From positions 572,701 to 636,700 of the forward strand of contig JAQYWK010000004.1 in NCBI GenBank assembly GCA_030145055.1: a stretch of DNA of 64,000 bases. The letters are read 5' to 3'. The DNA comes from Desulfovibrio sp. Its GTDB lineage: Bacteria > Desulfobacterota > Desulfovibrionia > Desulfovibrionales > Desulfovibrionaceae. The position numbers and the translations under genes were made by a program. The notes beneath the pieces were generated by a model. The model did not search any database and was not told the origin of the DNA. It worked only from the letters and a program-made list of their open reading frames with translations. Positions 50,520 to 60,520 of the stretch are shown one piece after another. Positions within the stretch are counted from its first letter, which is position 1; each line of letters begins with the position of its first letter.

Positions 50520-50683
50520 TTTATCCTTTTTTATTAAGGGTGGGTGTATGTCTTTTCTATGTTATGATGTTTCGATTAGCAGTACCAATAAACGATTTTT
50601 TTTAAAATAGGAATTGTCAACCTGCATCGTTCTAATGTTGATCACACCATTGACAGCAGGTGCGATCAAGAATATCAATTTTT

Positions 50684-50862
50684 TCAGTGGTGCTCTTATG
50701 AGCTTAAAAGGGAATCCTGTTTAAATCAGGAACGGACCCGCCGCCGTGAGTCCTATATAATTGAACCCCGTAGCCGATTTTAATCAGGCTTAGCGTGTCA
50801 CTGAAATTTCATTTCGGGAAGGCCGGGTAAGATGGGACAAGTCGGAAGACCTGCCAACACTG
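50684..50862 (+). promoter_or_regulatory. cobalamin riboswitch
   Basis: AAAAGGGAATCCTG...CCGCCGCCGTGAG...GTCACTG...CGGGAAGG...AAGTCGGAAGACCTGCC (B12-box-like at 50840-50855). Confidence 0.88.
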
Positions 50863-50988
50863 AATATATGCTATGCTTTGATAGATAACGGGGCTTTTAT
50901 CTGTCGAAAAATCCGTATAACTACGCGTGCTTTGCGTGTGTAGGAACGGGCTGTTTTATTTTAAGCCCCCAAATAAATGGAGACTGTT

Positions 50989-51888
50989 ATGCAGTATCGT
51001 TTTGGGGTTACACAAAAAGCAATTTCTGCTTTTGTCCTCCTTTTTATTCTTATTCTTCCTTCTATTGTACTCGCCGGACATGGCGAACCTGCGGCTGCTA
51101 AGAAAGGTATTCTTCTTGTAGCTTTTGGCTCAAGTATGGACGAGGCACAGGTCTCTTTCGATAACTTAGACGCTGCCGTTAAAAAAACTTTCCCAGACGT
51201 TCCCGTTCGGTGGTCATTTTCGTCTGCCATTATCCGAAATGTTCTAGCTGAAAAAGGGCGTAATGTTGATTCGCCAGCTACAGCACTTTCTAAAATGATG
51301 GATGATGGCTTCACTCATGTTGCCGTTCAGTCATTGCACACCATCCCCGGCGAAGAGTATTTTGGCATCCTTGATACTGCGAAGAGATTTGAGGGCATGC
51401 CCAAGGGAATGTCTAAGATTACCGTCGGTAATCCTCTTCTTTATTCGGACGCAGACATGGTGCGAACTGCTAAAGCTATTGCCGCCAATATTCCTAAAGA
51501 CCGCAAAGCTAAAGATGCTGTCGTCCTAATGGGGCATGGGACACATCACGGCGCGAATATTTACTATCCTGCATCTCAATACTACTTCTCAAACATTGAC
51601 CCTAAAATCTTTGTAGGAACTGTTGAAGGTTCTCCTACTCTTGATGATGTCAAAAAGAAACTCGCTAAAAGTAAGGCTAAAAAAGTCTACTTGATGCCGT
51701 ATATGTCTGTTGCAGGTGACCATGCCCGTAATGATATGGCGGGTGATGAAGCTGATTCTTGGGTGTCAGAGTTGACCAAAGCTGGTTATAAATGCGTACC
51801 TGTTCTTAAAGGTAGTGCAGAATTTCCGCAGGTCGTAGATATTTGGGTCGATCATCTTAAAGTAGCTTTTAAGCATCTCGATTCCTAA
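50989..51888 (+). CDS. cbiK: periplasmic-type sirohydrochlorin cobaltochelatase CbiK
   Basis: signal peptide then KKGILLVAFGSSMDEAQ; VVLMGHGTHHGANIYY; VYLMPYMSVAGDHARNDMAGDE; start 50989 has GGAG upstream, alternative 50977. Confidence 0.92.
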   Translation: MQYRFGVTQKAISAFVLLFILILPSIVLAGHGEPAAAKKGILLVAFGSSMDEAQVSFDNLDAAVKKTFPDVPVRWSFSSAIIRNVLAEKGRNVDSPATALSKMMDDGFTHVAVQSLHTIPGEEYFGILDTAKRFEGMPKGMSKITVGNPLLYSDADMVRTAKAIAANIPKDRKAKDAVVLMGHGTHHGANIYYPASQYYFSNIDPKIFVGTVEGSPTLDDVKKKLAKSKAKKVYLMPYMSVAGDHARNDMAGDEADSWVSELTKAGYKCVPVLKGSAEFPQVVDIWVDHLKVAFKHLDS

Positions 51889-51916
51889 ATCGAATTAATT
51901 CAGGGGGCGGTAAAAT

Positions 51917-52972
51917 ATGGAAACATTGGATAAAAGAAGAGTTAAGGCTGTTGCTGTGCTCTTGTTTCTTGTTCCTGTTTCTATTTTTGCCGCCTGCTTG
52001 TTTGGTGCGTATGATACATCTATTGCGCAAGTTTTCCATGTGTTCAAATCTGCTCTCTTCGGAGATGCGGAAAGTACAAAGTCTTCACTATCTTTTATAG
52101 TAACAGATCTGAGGCTCAGCAGAATATGTCTGTCCTTTTTGGTGGGCATGTCGCTTGCTGTTGCCGGAACCGTGTATCAAGGCATTTTACGAAATCCTTT
52201 AGCTGATCCTTTCACTTTAGGTGTCAGTAGCGGGGCGGCATTTGGCGCAAGTCTGGCTATCTTTTCAGGATCAACTGTCCTCGGGGCGGGGCTATGGCTT
52301 AAGTTTGGATCACTATTTCTGCCGCTGGCGGCTCTTGCTGGAGCAATGGCGGCCCTTGGTGCGGTACTTATGCTTGGGCGAATTGGGGGCAGTTTGCGCC
52401 GTGAGACTATGGTGCTTGCCGGGATTGTCGTGGCGACATTTCTCTCGGCCTTGATATCATTGCTTAAGTCGCTGGATGAAGATTCCGTGACTAGTATTGT
52501 CTTCTGGATAATGGGCAGTTTTCAGGGGCGCGGTTGGGATCACGTTGCACTCTTTCTACCGTATTTTATCCTCGGTATGATTCCGATTATTTATTATTCT
52601 CGCGAACTGGACATATTGTCGCTCGGGGAAACTCAGGCACGCCATCTTGGTATGGATGTATCCCGAGTCAGATTATATTTGCTTGTGGGTTCGGGGCTGT
52701 TGACGGGAGCGGCTGTAGCTGTTTCTGGAATTATCGGATTTGTGGGGCTGATTGTGCCTCATTTGGTTCGTATGTTTCAGGGCGCGGAACACAGGCCGTT
52801 GCTACTTTCATCCTCATTGCTCGGTGGATTGCTACTCGTGTGGTCAGACGTTATTGCCCGTTCATTACTTCCCGGCGGCGAGGAACTGCCTGTAGGGGTT
52901 GTGACAGCACTGCTCGGCGGGCCGTTTTTCTGCATAGTTCTAAGGGGCGGATTTAGGGGAACAAAGTCATGA
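51917..52972 (+). CDS. FecCD/BtuC-family ABC transporter permease
   Basis: GILRNPLADPFTLGVSSGAAFGASLAI; IGFVGLIVPHLVRM. Confidence 0.93.
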   Translation: METLDKRRVKAVAVLLFLVPVSIFAACLFGAYDTSIAQVFHVFKSALFGDAESTKSSLSFIVTDLRLSRICLSFLVGMSLAVAGTVYQGILRNPLADPFTLGVSSGAAFGASLAIFSGSTVLGAGLWLKFGSLFLPLAALAGAMAALGAVLMLGRIGGSLRRETMVLAGIVVATFLSALISLLKSLDEDSVTSIVFWIMGSFQGRGWDHVALFLPYFILGMIPIIYYSRELDILSLGETQARHLGMDVSRVRLYLLVGSGLLTGAAVAVSGIIGFVGLIVPHLVRMFQGAEHRPLLLSSSLLGGLLLVWSDVIARSLLPGGEELPVGVVTALLGGPFFCIVLRGGFRGTKS

Positions 52973-53754
52973 TCGCTGTAGAAAATATTTCTGCCGGATA
53001 CGGCAGGCGCAAAGTTCTCAGCGATATGAATCTGCTTTTCTGCGAAGGGGCCATGACAGCGGTTCTCGGACCTAACGGTAGCGGGAAAACTACGCTTGTG
53101 TCCTCAATTTCGGGTGTTCTAAATCCTTTATCGGGACAGATAAAGGTTGCTGGAAAAAATGTTCGGGATTATCGCCCTCGTGAACTTGCTGAAATTATGT
53201 CGGTCCTTCCGCAAAAGGTTGAACCAGCTTTCGGGCTGACCGTTAAGTCTATGGTTATGATGGGCCGGTATGCACATGGTTCAGGTTTTTTTGGATATGA
53301 TGCTGAAGATGAGAATATTTGCGCTGAAGCTATTCAGCGGGTTGGAATTACCCACTTAAAGGATCGCCCTGTATCAGAACTTTCGGGCGGCGAGTTTCAA
53401 CGGGTGCTTATGGCTCGCACGGTTTCGCAGCAGTCAAAAATAATGGTTCTTGATGAGGCCGCGTCAGGAGTTGATGTTGCCGGAAAAATAGAGCTTTTTG
53501 ATATGCTTAAAACTTTGAATAAACAGGGTGCGACCATAATCTGTGTGATTCACGATTTGAATCTTGCATCACTTTATTTCGACCGTCTTGTGTTCCTATC
53601 AGAGGGAAGAGCTGTTTTGGACGGTCCTCCTGCGGATGTTATTACGAAGGATAATATTTCGAATGTTTATAAAACATCTGTTTCAATTGTTGAACATCCA
53701 GAGCTTGGTGTTCCTCAAGTCCTTTTTTCTCCTTCTGGCGATTTTACCCTGTAA
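52969..53754 (+). CDS. ABC transporter ATP-binding protein (FecE/BtuD-like)
   Basis: LGPNGSGKTTLVSSISG; ELSGGEFQRVLMARTVSQQ; VLDEAASGVD. Confidence 0.94.
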   Translation: MIAVENISAGYGRRKVLSDMNLLFCEGAMTAVLGPNGSGKTTLVSSISGVLNPLSGQIKVAGKNVRDYRPRELAEIMSVLPQKVEPAFGLTVKSMVMMGRYAHGSGFFGYDAEDENICAEAIQRVGITHLKDRPVSELSGGEFQRVLMARTVSQQSKIMVLDEAASGVDVAGKIELFDMLKTLNKQGATIICVIHDLNLASLYFDRLVFLSEGRAVLDGPPADVITKDNISNVYKTSVSIVEHPELGVPQVLFSPSGDFTL

Positions 53755-54583
53755 TTTAGCTTTTGCAGAAATTTCTGTGATTGATGACTTCGGGGATGAG
53801 GTTGTGCTTAAGGAGCCTGCTAAAAGGATTGTAGCGCTCTACGGCTCATTTAATGAGATACTTTTTGCGATGGATTTGGAAGATAGAATCGTTGCCCGCA
53901 CTGCTGGTGATGATTATCCTGAACAGATAGTGAAGTTGCCGTCCATTGGCACTCACATGCGCCCTAATCCAGAATTGATTGTCGCCTTAAATCCTGATCT
54001 GGTTTTACAGATGGCAGGGCGCTCGCAGGCCAAAGCTCCGCTTGAGCCGTTAAAGGTGCGGGGCATCCCGACGGCGATGTTTCAGGTTACCTCGTTTGAC
54101 GAGTTGTATTCCTTGATTCACAGAATCGGTATTTTAACCGCAGAACCTGAACGCGCAGAAAAACTTGTGCAGTCCATGGTTATGCGTCTTGATAAAGTGA
54201 AAGAAAAGTACACCGATATAAATGATAAGCCTGACGTATTCTTTGAGATTCGGTACCCGAATCTTTTAGCTGCGGGGAAAGGCTCAATTGTATCAGATAT
54301 TATACGAAAAGCTGGCGGGACAAATTGTGTAAAGAATAATAAAAAGATCGTTCGCATGGGTGAAGAAGAACTACTTCGGCTCGATCCTGCAAATTATGTT
54401 TACCAGTCCGGCCGCATGAATCAATCTCCTGTATCTCCAACTGAGCGTGGTCATTTTAAAATGATTATGGCTGTTCGATCAGGTAGAATTTTAAAGGTAG
54501 ACGAATCTGTATTTTCTCGTCCCGGTCCACGCAATGTTGATGCTGTGGAAACCTTGGCCGATTTTTTATATAGTACTAATTAG
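53708..54583 (+). CDS. ABC transporter substrate-binding protein (BtuF/FecB-like); start probably GTG 53708 inside the ATPase gene
   Basis: MFLKSFFLLLAILPCNLAFA signal peptide; RIVALYGSFNEILFAMDLEDRIVART; ORF track start 53564 is unlikely. Confidence 0.85.
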   Translation: MFLKSFFLLLAILPCNLAFAEISVIDDFGDEVVLKEPAKRIVALYGSFNEILFAMDLEDRIVARTAGDDYPEQIVKLPSIGTHMRPNPELIVALNPDLVLQMAGRSQAKAPLEPLKVRGIPTAMFQVTSFDELYSLIHRIGILTAEPERAEKLVQSMVMRLDKVKEKYTDINDKPDVFFEIRYPNLLAAGKGSIVSDIIRKAGGTNCVKNNKKIVRMGEEELLRLDPANYVYQSGRMNQSPVSPTERGHFKMIMAVRSGRILKVDESVFSRPGPRNVDAVETLADFLYSTN

Positions 54584-54645
54584 AGTTAATCTCTTAAAAA
54601 CATTTACTGTCACTGTTTGATCAGTGAACTAAAACGAGTATATTA

Positions 54646-55359
54646 ATGAGTAATTACGGTAAAATATATGGTATTGGTGTTGGTCCCGGTGATCCTGATT
54701 TGCTGACAGTGAGAGCTGTACGCACTCTTGAAAAAGTCGATGTTGTTTTTGCCGCTTGTTCCACCAAGAATGATTATTCGCATTCACTTGAGATAGCTAA
54801 AGAATATTTGAATGGTAGGTGTGAAGTTGTAAAACTCGGCTATCCCATGACCCGTGACAAAACGGATTTGCAGGCTGCGTGGGATGAAAATTGTAAATTA
54901 GCGGCTACTTACCTTGCTGATGGAAAAAGCGCGGCCTTTCTTACACTGGGCGATCCGCTCATCTATTCAACCTTTGGCTACATGCTCCAGACTCTACGCA
55001 GATTGTATCCAGAAATAGAAGTGGAAGTTGTGCCGGGCATCACCTCATATCAGGCCGCCGCGGCAAGGTCATGTCAGGTGCTTGTTGAATCTGGGCAGGA
55101 TTTACTGCTTACATCAGGCGTTGCGGATACGGACAAGTTTGCGGAAACTCTCGCTACGGTAGATAATGCGGTCATTTTGAAAGCTTACCGCAACTTCCCT
55201 GAGCTTCGTAAAACGGTGAAAGAAATTCCAGATATCGACGTTAAATTTTATACGCGTTTGGGATTGGAAGGAGAATCCATTTACGAGGATATCGACGAAG
55301 TTCCTGAGAAGACGCAATATCTTTCGCTGATGCTGCTTACTGTTGCTGCGAATGGTTAA
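54646..55359 (+). CDS. cobI: precorrin-2/cobalt-factor II C20-methyltransferase
   Basis: IYGIGVGPGDPDLLTVRAVRTLEKVDVVF; LGDPLIYSTFGYM; VVPGITSYQAAAA. Confidence 0.92.
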   Translation: MSNYGKIYGIGVGPGDPDLLTVRAVRTLEKVDVVFAACSTKNDYSHSLEIAKEYLNGRCEVVKLGYPMTRDKTDLQAAWDENCKLAATYLADGKSAAFLTLGDPLIYSTFGYMLQTLRRLYPEIEVEVVPGITSYQAAAARSCQVLVESGQDLLLTSGVADTDKFAETLATVDNAVILKAYRNFPELRKTVKEIPDIDVKFYTRLGLEGESIYEDIDEVPEKTQYLSLMLLTVAANG

Positions 55360-55633
55360 ATTCGTTACGCATTCTAAGTGCTGTCTGTTGTAAAAAGGCT
55401 GCTTTTTGCAACGCGGGCTTCTTTTTTACGGCGTATTCGAGTTGATATGCGGACTTTTTGTCTGGCAGGTCTTCAACCACTTCAATTGTGACGGGTAGCC
55501 TCGCGCGGGTATATTTAGCCCCTTTTTTGGCCCCTTTGTTGTGCTCGGCAAGTCTGCGCTCGGGGTCGGTGGTTACTCCGCAATACAGAGAATTGTCGCT
55601 GCAGCGCAGTAGGTATACATGCCATGTTTTCAT
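55337..55633 (-). CDS. GIY-YIG nuclease superfamily protein (start likely at 55633)
   Basis: WHVYLLRCSDNSLYCGVTTDPERRLAEHNKGAKKGAKYTRARLPV. Confidence 0.9.
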   Translation of the reverse strand: MKTWHVYLLRCSDNSLYCGVTTDPERRLAEHNKGAKKGAKYTRARLPVTIEVVEDLPDKKSAYQLEYAVKKKPALQKAAFLQQTALRMRNEFNHSQQQ

Positions 55634-55923
55634 GCTTGGTCCATACTCTGGACCCGCCGTAAGGTCAAAATATAGAAAGTTTGACAATTTTGGAGCCCAA
55701 AACGGAAAGAATCCCTTGAAATCGTTGACTCGCTGGCCAATATGGCACCATTTACCTTGCTTTCCTTCGCGCATCCATATATTTTGCCCTGCTTAACCAT
55801 GACCTAGTTTGAGATCTGTTTTTATATATATTTGAAGGGCGACTGCTGATTTAAGCTGATATGCCATGAGTACTATACAAATTTCTCAGCTTTTTTCAGC
55901 CAAATCCCCTAATCGGAGAATCA

Positions 55924-57921
55924 ATGCCTAAAGTTACTATATCATCCCTTGGAAAATCATATAACGGTCAAGATCTGTTTCACGATCTTTCGTTTGAAGT
56001 TGTTGCCGGAACACGGCTTGCCGTAACTGGTCCTAACGGATGTGGTAAATCTACGCTCCTCAAGCTTATTGCCGGAAAGATCAAACCGGATCAAGGCGTT
56101 CTTGCCATCTCAAAGAATGCCCGTGTCGGGTATGTCGCTCAGGAATTTACTGATGAAGATCTCGAGCATGGCCTCCTTAGTTGGGTGCTTGCCGCTTTGC
56201 CATCATGGAATACTCTTTGGGAAGACTGGGAGCATGCAGCGGCGACAAAAGATCACGCATTAATGGAAAAGCTTTCGCAGCGTCAGGCTGACCTCGAAAA
56301 TCAGTTCGGATACAATCCTGAACATAAAGCTCGCACAATTTTGACTGGACTTGGTTTTTCCGAACACAGCATGCTCAGCAAGATTGAAGAGCTTAGTGGT
56401 GGGTGGCGCGAAAGAGCTAAACTAGGCAGAGTTTTGTTGCAAGGGGCTGATGTTCTTCTGCTTGATGAGCCTACTAACCATCTTGATCTTGAAGCGGTTG
56501 AATGGTTGGAGAGCTACTTGCTTTCTTTCAGGGGAGTGGTTGTTTACGTCGCGCATGATCTTGTTTTCCTTAACCGCGTAGGTACGCATGTTTTGTACTT
56601 GGGTGCAGGGAAAGCTGTAGTCAGACGCGGTTCTTTCACACAATTTTTGGAATGGCGCGCAGAGAATGCTTCTCAGAGATCGCGTGAAGCTGTGAAGTTG
56701 TCAGCTAAAATTGAAAGCGAATATTCATACATTAACCGCTTTAAAGCTCAGGCTCGTAAGGCCGCACAGGCTCAGTCTAAGCTTAAAAAAGTAGTTAAGC
56801 TTGAGGAAGAGCTTGCACAGATTAAGCTTGAAACTGATAGTCATCGCGCTGGTAGAACTCTTTCGTTTAATATGCCTCGCACATCTCGGGGTGATAAAGC
56901 TGCCATATCCGTTGTTGATCTTGAATTTTCATATGATGGGAAACGCCCGTCACTTTGGCCGATTCTTAATTTTCAGCTGTTTCGCGGTAAAAAAGTCGCA
57001 CTAGCTGCGCCAAATGGTGCGGGTAAATCAACTTTGCTAAAGGTTATACTCGGGCAGTTGGAGCCAAATGCAGGGTATGCGACCATTGGTCAGAATACCA
57101 GCCTTGCATATTTCAGTCAGCATCAGAGTGAAATTCTGCGTAGTGAAGCCACCGCTCTTTCTGAGATAAGAAGGCTTTGCGATCCTGACACTACTGAAGA
57201 GCAGCTTAAAGGTGTGCTCGGCCTATTTTTGCTCGGTCAAAAATATTTCGAACGTAAAGTTTCCGCGCTTTCCGGTGGTGAAAAGAACAGGCTTATACTT
57301 GCAAGTTTATTCCTTTCAAGGGCGAATTTGCTAATTCTTGATGAGCCCACTAACCATCTTGATCTTGAAAGCCGCGAAGGTTTGATTTCTGCGCTTAAGG
57401 ATTATGACGGGACAATCTTTTTTGTAGCGCATGACCGTCATCTTCTTACGGAAATTGCAGAAGAAATCTGGGCCTTAACCGATACTGGTGTTGAAGTTTT
57501 CCAGACTTTCAAAGGTTATGACAAGCATCGCAAAAATGCGCTTGCCGGAATCGGTACCAGTAGCCCTGCATCGAAAGAAGTTGTGGAAGAATATAAGCCT
57601 GCTAAGCGTAAGCTTTCAAAAGAAGAAAAACGGAAACAGGCTGATATCCGTAATGCTATTTACAAAGATCTGAAACCGCGCCTTGCCGAATATGCGAAGC
57701 TTGAGAAGGATCTTGAAAAAGTTATGGAAGAGCAGGCCGTGCTTGAAGGTAAATTGAATGATCCTTCATTATATAATAATCCGGGGGCGGCCATTGAGCT
57801 TAATTCAAATTATTCTGAAGCATGTTCTTGGTCTGAGAGCTTGATGGAGCAGATGGCTGAGCTGGAAGAAGAAATAGGTGTGCTTGAAGAGCGCAAGAAA
57901 GAGATTTTGGATGAGGGCTAG
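55924..57921 (+). CDS. ABC-F family ATP-binding protein
   Basis: two ABC domains (GPNGCGKSTLLK, APNGAGKSTLLK), LLLDEPTNHLDLEAVEWLE. Confidence 0.95.
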   Translation: MPKVTISSLGKSYNGQDLFHDLSFEVVAGTRLAVTGPNGCGKSTLLKLIAGKIKPDQGVLAISKNARVGYVAQEFTDEDLEHGLLSWVLAALPSWNTLWEDWEHAAATKDHALMEKLSQRQADLENQFGYNPEHKARTILTGLGFSEHSMLSKIEELSGGWRERAKLGRVLLQGADVLLLDEPTNHLDLEAVEWLESYLLSFRGVVVYVAHDLVFLNRVGTHVLYLGAGKAVVRRGSFTQFLEWRAENASQRSREAVKLSAKIESEYSYINRFKAQARKAAQAQSKLKKVVKLEEELAQIKLETDSHRAGRTLSFNMPRTSRGDKAAISVVDLEFSYDGKRPSLWPILNFQLFRGKKVALAAPNGAGKSTLLKVILGQLEPNAGYATIGQNTSLAYFSQHQSEILRSEATALSEIRRLCDPDTTEEQLKGVLGLFLLGQKYFERKVSALSGGEKNRLILASLFLSRANLLILDEPTNHLDLESREGLISALKDYDGTIFFVAHDRHLLTEIAEEIWALTDTGVEVFQTFKGYDKHRKNALAGIGTSSPASKEVVEEYKPAKRKLSKEEKRKQADIRNAIYKDLKPRLAEYAKLEKDLEKVMEEQAVLEGKLNDPSLYNNPGAAIELNSNYSEACSWSESLMEQMAELEEEIGVLEERKKEILDEG

Positions 57922-57926
57922 CCTTC

Positions 57927-58373
57927 GTGATTGAGCGTGAGCCTATATCCGTTGTCGCAGGGATTATCTGGAAAGATGGTTTTTTTCTGTCTGCTGAGCG
58001 TCCAAGTGGCAAAGATTATGCGGGTTGGTGGGAATTTCCAGGCGGCAAAGTGGAGCAGGGAGAGTCTTTAACAGACGCCCTTGTTCGTGAATTGCAGGAA
58101 GAGCTGGGGATTACGCCGCTTAAGTATGGTTTTTGGATGGATAAGATTGTCGAATATCCAGAATATACGGTTAAATTGAATTTCTTTGATATATGGAATT
58201 TTTCAGGAAAAGTTACATCGATGGAAAAACAAAAGTTTGACTGGTTTGAGCTTGACAATGTAATTGATGTAAAATTTTTACCTGTTAATTATGAGATACT
58301 TGAACTATTGAAAGAAAGGGAAAGGGGCATTGATGCCGCTGTCTCGTTAAGGAGATTGTATGAAAATAGTTGA
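57927..58373 (+). CDS. mutT: (d)NTP pyrophosphohydrolase, NUDIX/MutT family
   Basis: GWWEFPGGKVEQGESLTDALVRELQEELGI Nudix box. Confidence 0.92.
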   Translation: MIEREPISVVAGIIWKDGFFLSAERPSGKDYAGWWEFPGGKVEQGESLTDALVRELQEELGITPLKYGFWMDKIVEYPEYTVKLNFFDIWNFSGKVTSMEKQKFDWFELDNVIDVKFLPVNYEILELLKERERGIDAAVSLRRLYENS

Positions 58374-59235
58374 TTTAATTGAAAAAAATAAACCATTTCT
58401 TTCCTTAGAATTTTTTCCGCCTAAAGATAAAGAATCTTGGCCTAAATTTTTTGAAGTAGTAGAGAAATTGAAAGTGCTGAATCCCCTTTTTGCTTCCGTT
58501 ACATACGGAGCTGGAGGCGGAACGCAGGATAATTCTCTCGAAATAGTTAAGCAGATGAAGCAGAATGCAGGTATTGAGCCTTTGGCTCATTTGACGTGCG
58601 TTGGTGCAAGTCCTGAAAATATAAGTGTATTTATTAATTCACTGCGTGAAGCTGGTGTTGAAAATATCCTTGCTCTGCGCGGGGATGCTCCTGCTGATGT
58701 TGAAGGCTTTGATTTCAGCACTCAGGAATTTCAACATGGTTCTGATCTAGTTACTTACGTAAAAGATAATCATGCAGGTATGGGAATCGGCGTTGCCGGT
58801 TATCCTGAAGCGCATCTTGAATCTCCTTCAATTAAAGACGATTTCAAGTGGATGAAATATAAGGTTGATGAGGGTGGAGAGTTCATCCTTACACAGTTGT
58901 TTTTTGATAATAGAATGTATTTTGATTTCTGTGATAGACTTACTGAAATGGGAATTAATGTTCCTGTAGTGCCAGGTGTACTGCCTATTATGAGTCTTAA
59001 ATCAGCTAAATTTATTCTTTCACTTTGCGGAGCAGCTATTCCTGGTAAGTTCCTCAGTGCTCTTGAAAAAGCGCATGTCGATGGCGGCGATGATGCTGTT
59101 TACCGTCTTGGAATAGACTATGCTACAAAGCAGGCTCAAGGGCTTCTTGATGGCGGCGCTCCAGGCGTTCATTTATATACTTTAAATAGAGCCAAAGCTT
59201 GTCTTGAAATTGGACAGGCCTTGAAGTTTAACTAG
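58360..59235 (+). CDS. metF: methylenetetrahydrofolate reductase
   Basis: FLSLEFFPPKDKESW; HLTCVGAS; NILALRGDAP; FILTQLFFDN. Confidence 0.94.
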   Translation: MKIVDLIEKNKPFLSLEFFPPKDKESWPKFFEVVEKLKVLNPLFASVTYGAGGGTQDNSLEIVKQMKQNAGIEPLAHLTCVGASPENISVFINSLREAGVENILALRGDAPADVEGFDFSTQEFQHGSDLVTYVKDNHAGMGIGVAGYPEAHLESPSIKDDFKWMKYKVDEGGEFILTQLFFDNRMYFDFCDRLTEMGINVPVVPGVLPIMSLKSAKFILSLCGAAIPGKFLSALEKAHVDGGDDAVYRLGIDYATKQAQGLLDGGAPGVHLYTLNRAKACLEIGQALKFN

Positions 59236-59341
59236 AGAGTATTATTTTTTTGCGAGGACCAGATCAATTTTTGATCGTTCATATTAAAAATTAAATCTGA
59301 TAACCTTTGAGGTTCAGATCAAAAATACGGAGGAAACACAG

Positions 59342-60370
59342 ATGAGTACTAAAAATCCTAGAGTTGCAGTAGTTGGCGCGACAGGGGCGGTTGGTCGTGA
59401 AATGCTTAAAGTTCTTGAGCAGAGACAATTTCCTGCATCTGAAGTTGTTCCTTTTTCTTCTGCCCGTTCAGCAGGGACGAAAGTTCCGTTCATGGGCGGC
59501 GAATTAACCGTTGTTGAGCTCAAAGAAGATTCTTTTGAAGGTTTTGATATAGCGTTATTTTCAGCTGGTGGCGAAACATCAGAAAAATTTGCACCTCTGG
59601 CTGCTAAGGCCGGATGTGTTGTAGTTGATAACTCTAGCGCGTGGAGAATGGACCCAAAGATTCCACTCGTTGTGCCTGAAGTTAACCCTGAAGACCTCGA
59701 CTGGCATCCTGGTATTATCGCTAACCCAAACTGTTCCACAATTCAGTTAGTTGTAGCGCTAAAGCCTATTCACGATAAGGCTACAATTAAACGTTTGGTT
59801 ATTTCTACATATCAGGCTGTTTCCGGATCAGGTCAGAAAGCGATTACTGAACTTGAAACTCAGGTCAGCAGACTCTTTAATGGTAAAGAAATTGTGTCTG
59901 ATGTTTATCCTCACCAGATTGCTTTCAATTGCTTGCCGCAAATCGATGTTTTCCTTGATAATGATTACACCAAGGAAGAGATGAAGATGGTGAATGAAAC
60001 TAAAAAGATCATGGGTGATGATTCCATCAGGCTTACTTGTACAACTGTACGTGTACCCGTTTTCTTCGGTCATTCCGAGGCTGTAAACATTGAGACAGAA
60101 GAGAAGCTTTCCGCTAAAGATTGTAGAAATCTTCTTGCAAATTCTCCTGGTATCACCATTATTGATTACCCTGAGAAAGGGCATTATCCGATGGCTATCG
60201 ACTGTGCAGGCGAAGACGCCGTGTTCGTTGGTAGAATTCGCGAAGATGAAAGCATTGATAACGGCCTAAATATTTGGGTTGTTGCAGATAACATCCGCAA
60301 GGGTGCAGCTCTTAACACCGTCCAGATTGCTGAAACTTTAATCGCACGCAACCTTGTTCGCGTAGTTTAA
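59342..60370 (+). CDS. asd: aspartate-semialdehyde dehydrogenase
   Basis: VAVVGATGAVGREMLKVLEQRQFP; NPNCSTIQLVVALKPIHD. Confidence 0.96.
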   Translation: MSTKNPRVAVVGATGAVGREMLKVLEQRQFPASEVVPFSSARSAGTKVPFMGGELTVVELKEDSFEGFDIALFSAGGETSEKFAPLAAKAGCVVVDNSSAWRMDPKIPLVVPEVNPEDLDWHPGIIANPNCSTIQLVVALKPIHDKATIKRLVISTYQAVSGSGQKAITELETQVSRLFNGKEIVSDVYPHQIAFNCLPQIDVFLDNDYTKEEMKMVNETKKIMGDDSIRLTCTTVRVPVFFGHSEAVNIETEEKLSAKDCRNLLANSPGITIIDYPEKGHYPMAIDCAGEDAVFVGRIREDESIDNGLNIWVVADNIRKGAALNTVQIAETLIARNLVRVV

Positions 60371-60396
60371 GTTTAGCTCTCATTCGTTTAAGTTAG

Positions 60397-60432
60397 GCCG
60401 TTCTTCGAATAATCGAAGGACGGCTTTTTTTT
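60397..60432 (+). terminator. intrinsic terminator after asd
   Basis: GCCGTTCTTCGA-ATAA-TCGAAGGACGGC followed by T8. Confidence 0.9.
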
Positions 60433-60520
60433 GTCCTAAACCCTTGCCGAAATGCGCTATTGTTTTGTAGGTTGAGAAATTGGTTTTGAGGGGATACAAA
60501 TAATATTTACGGAGCTTACG

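Noticed and set aside
55744-55761. TGGCACCATTTACCTTGCT as a second sigma-54 promoter
   Set aside because: GG-to-GC spacing is 13 nt instead of 10, and no sensibly placed target gene.
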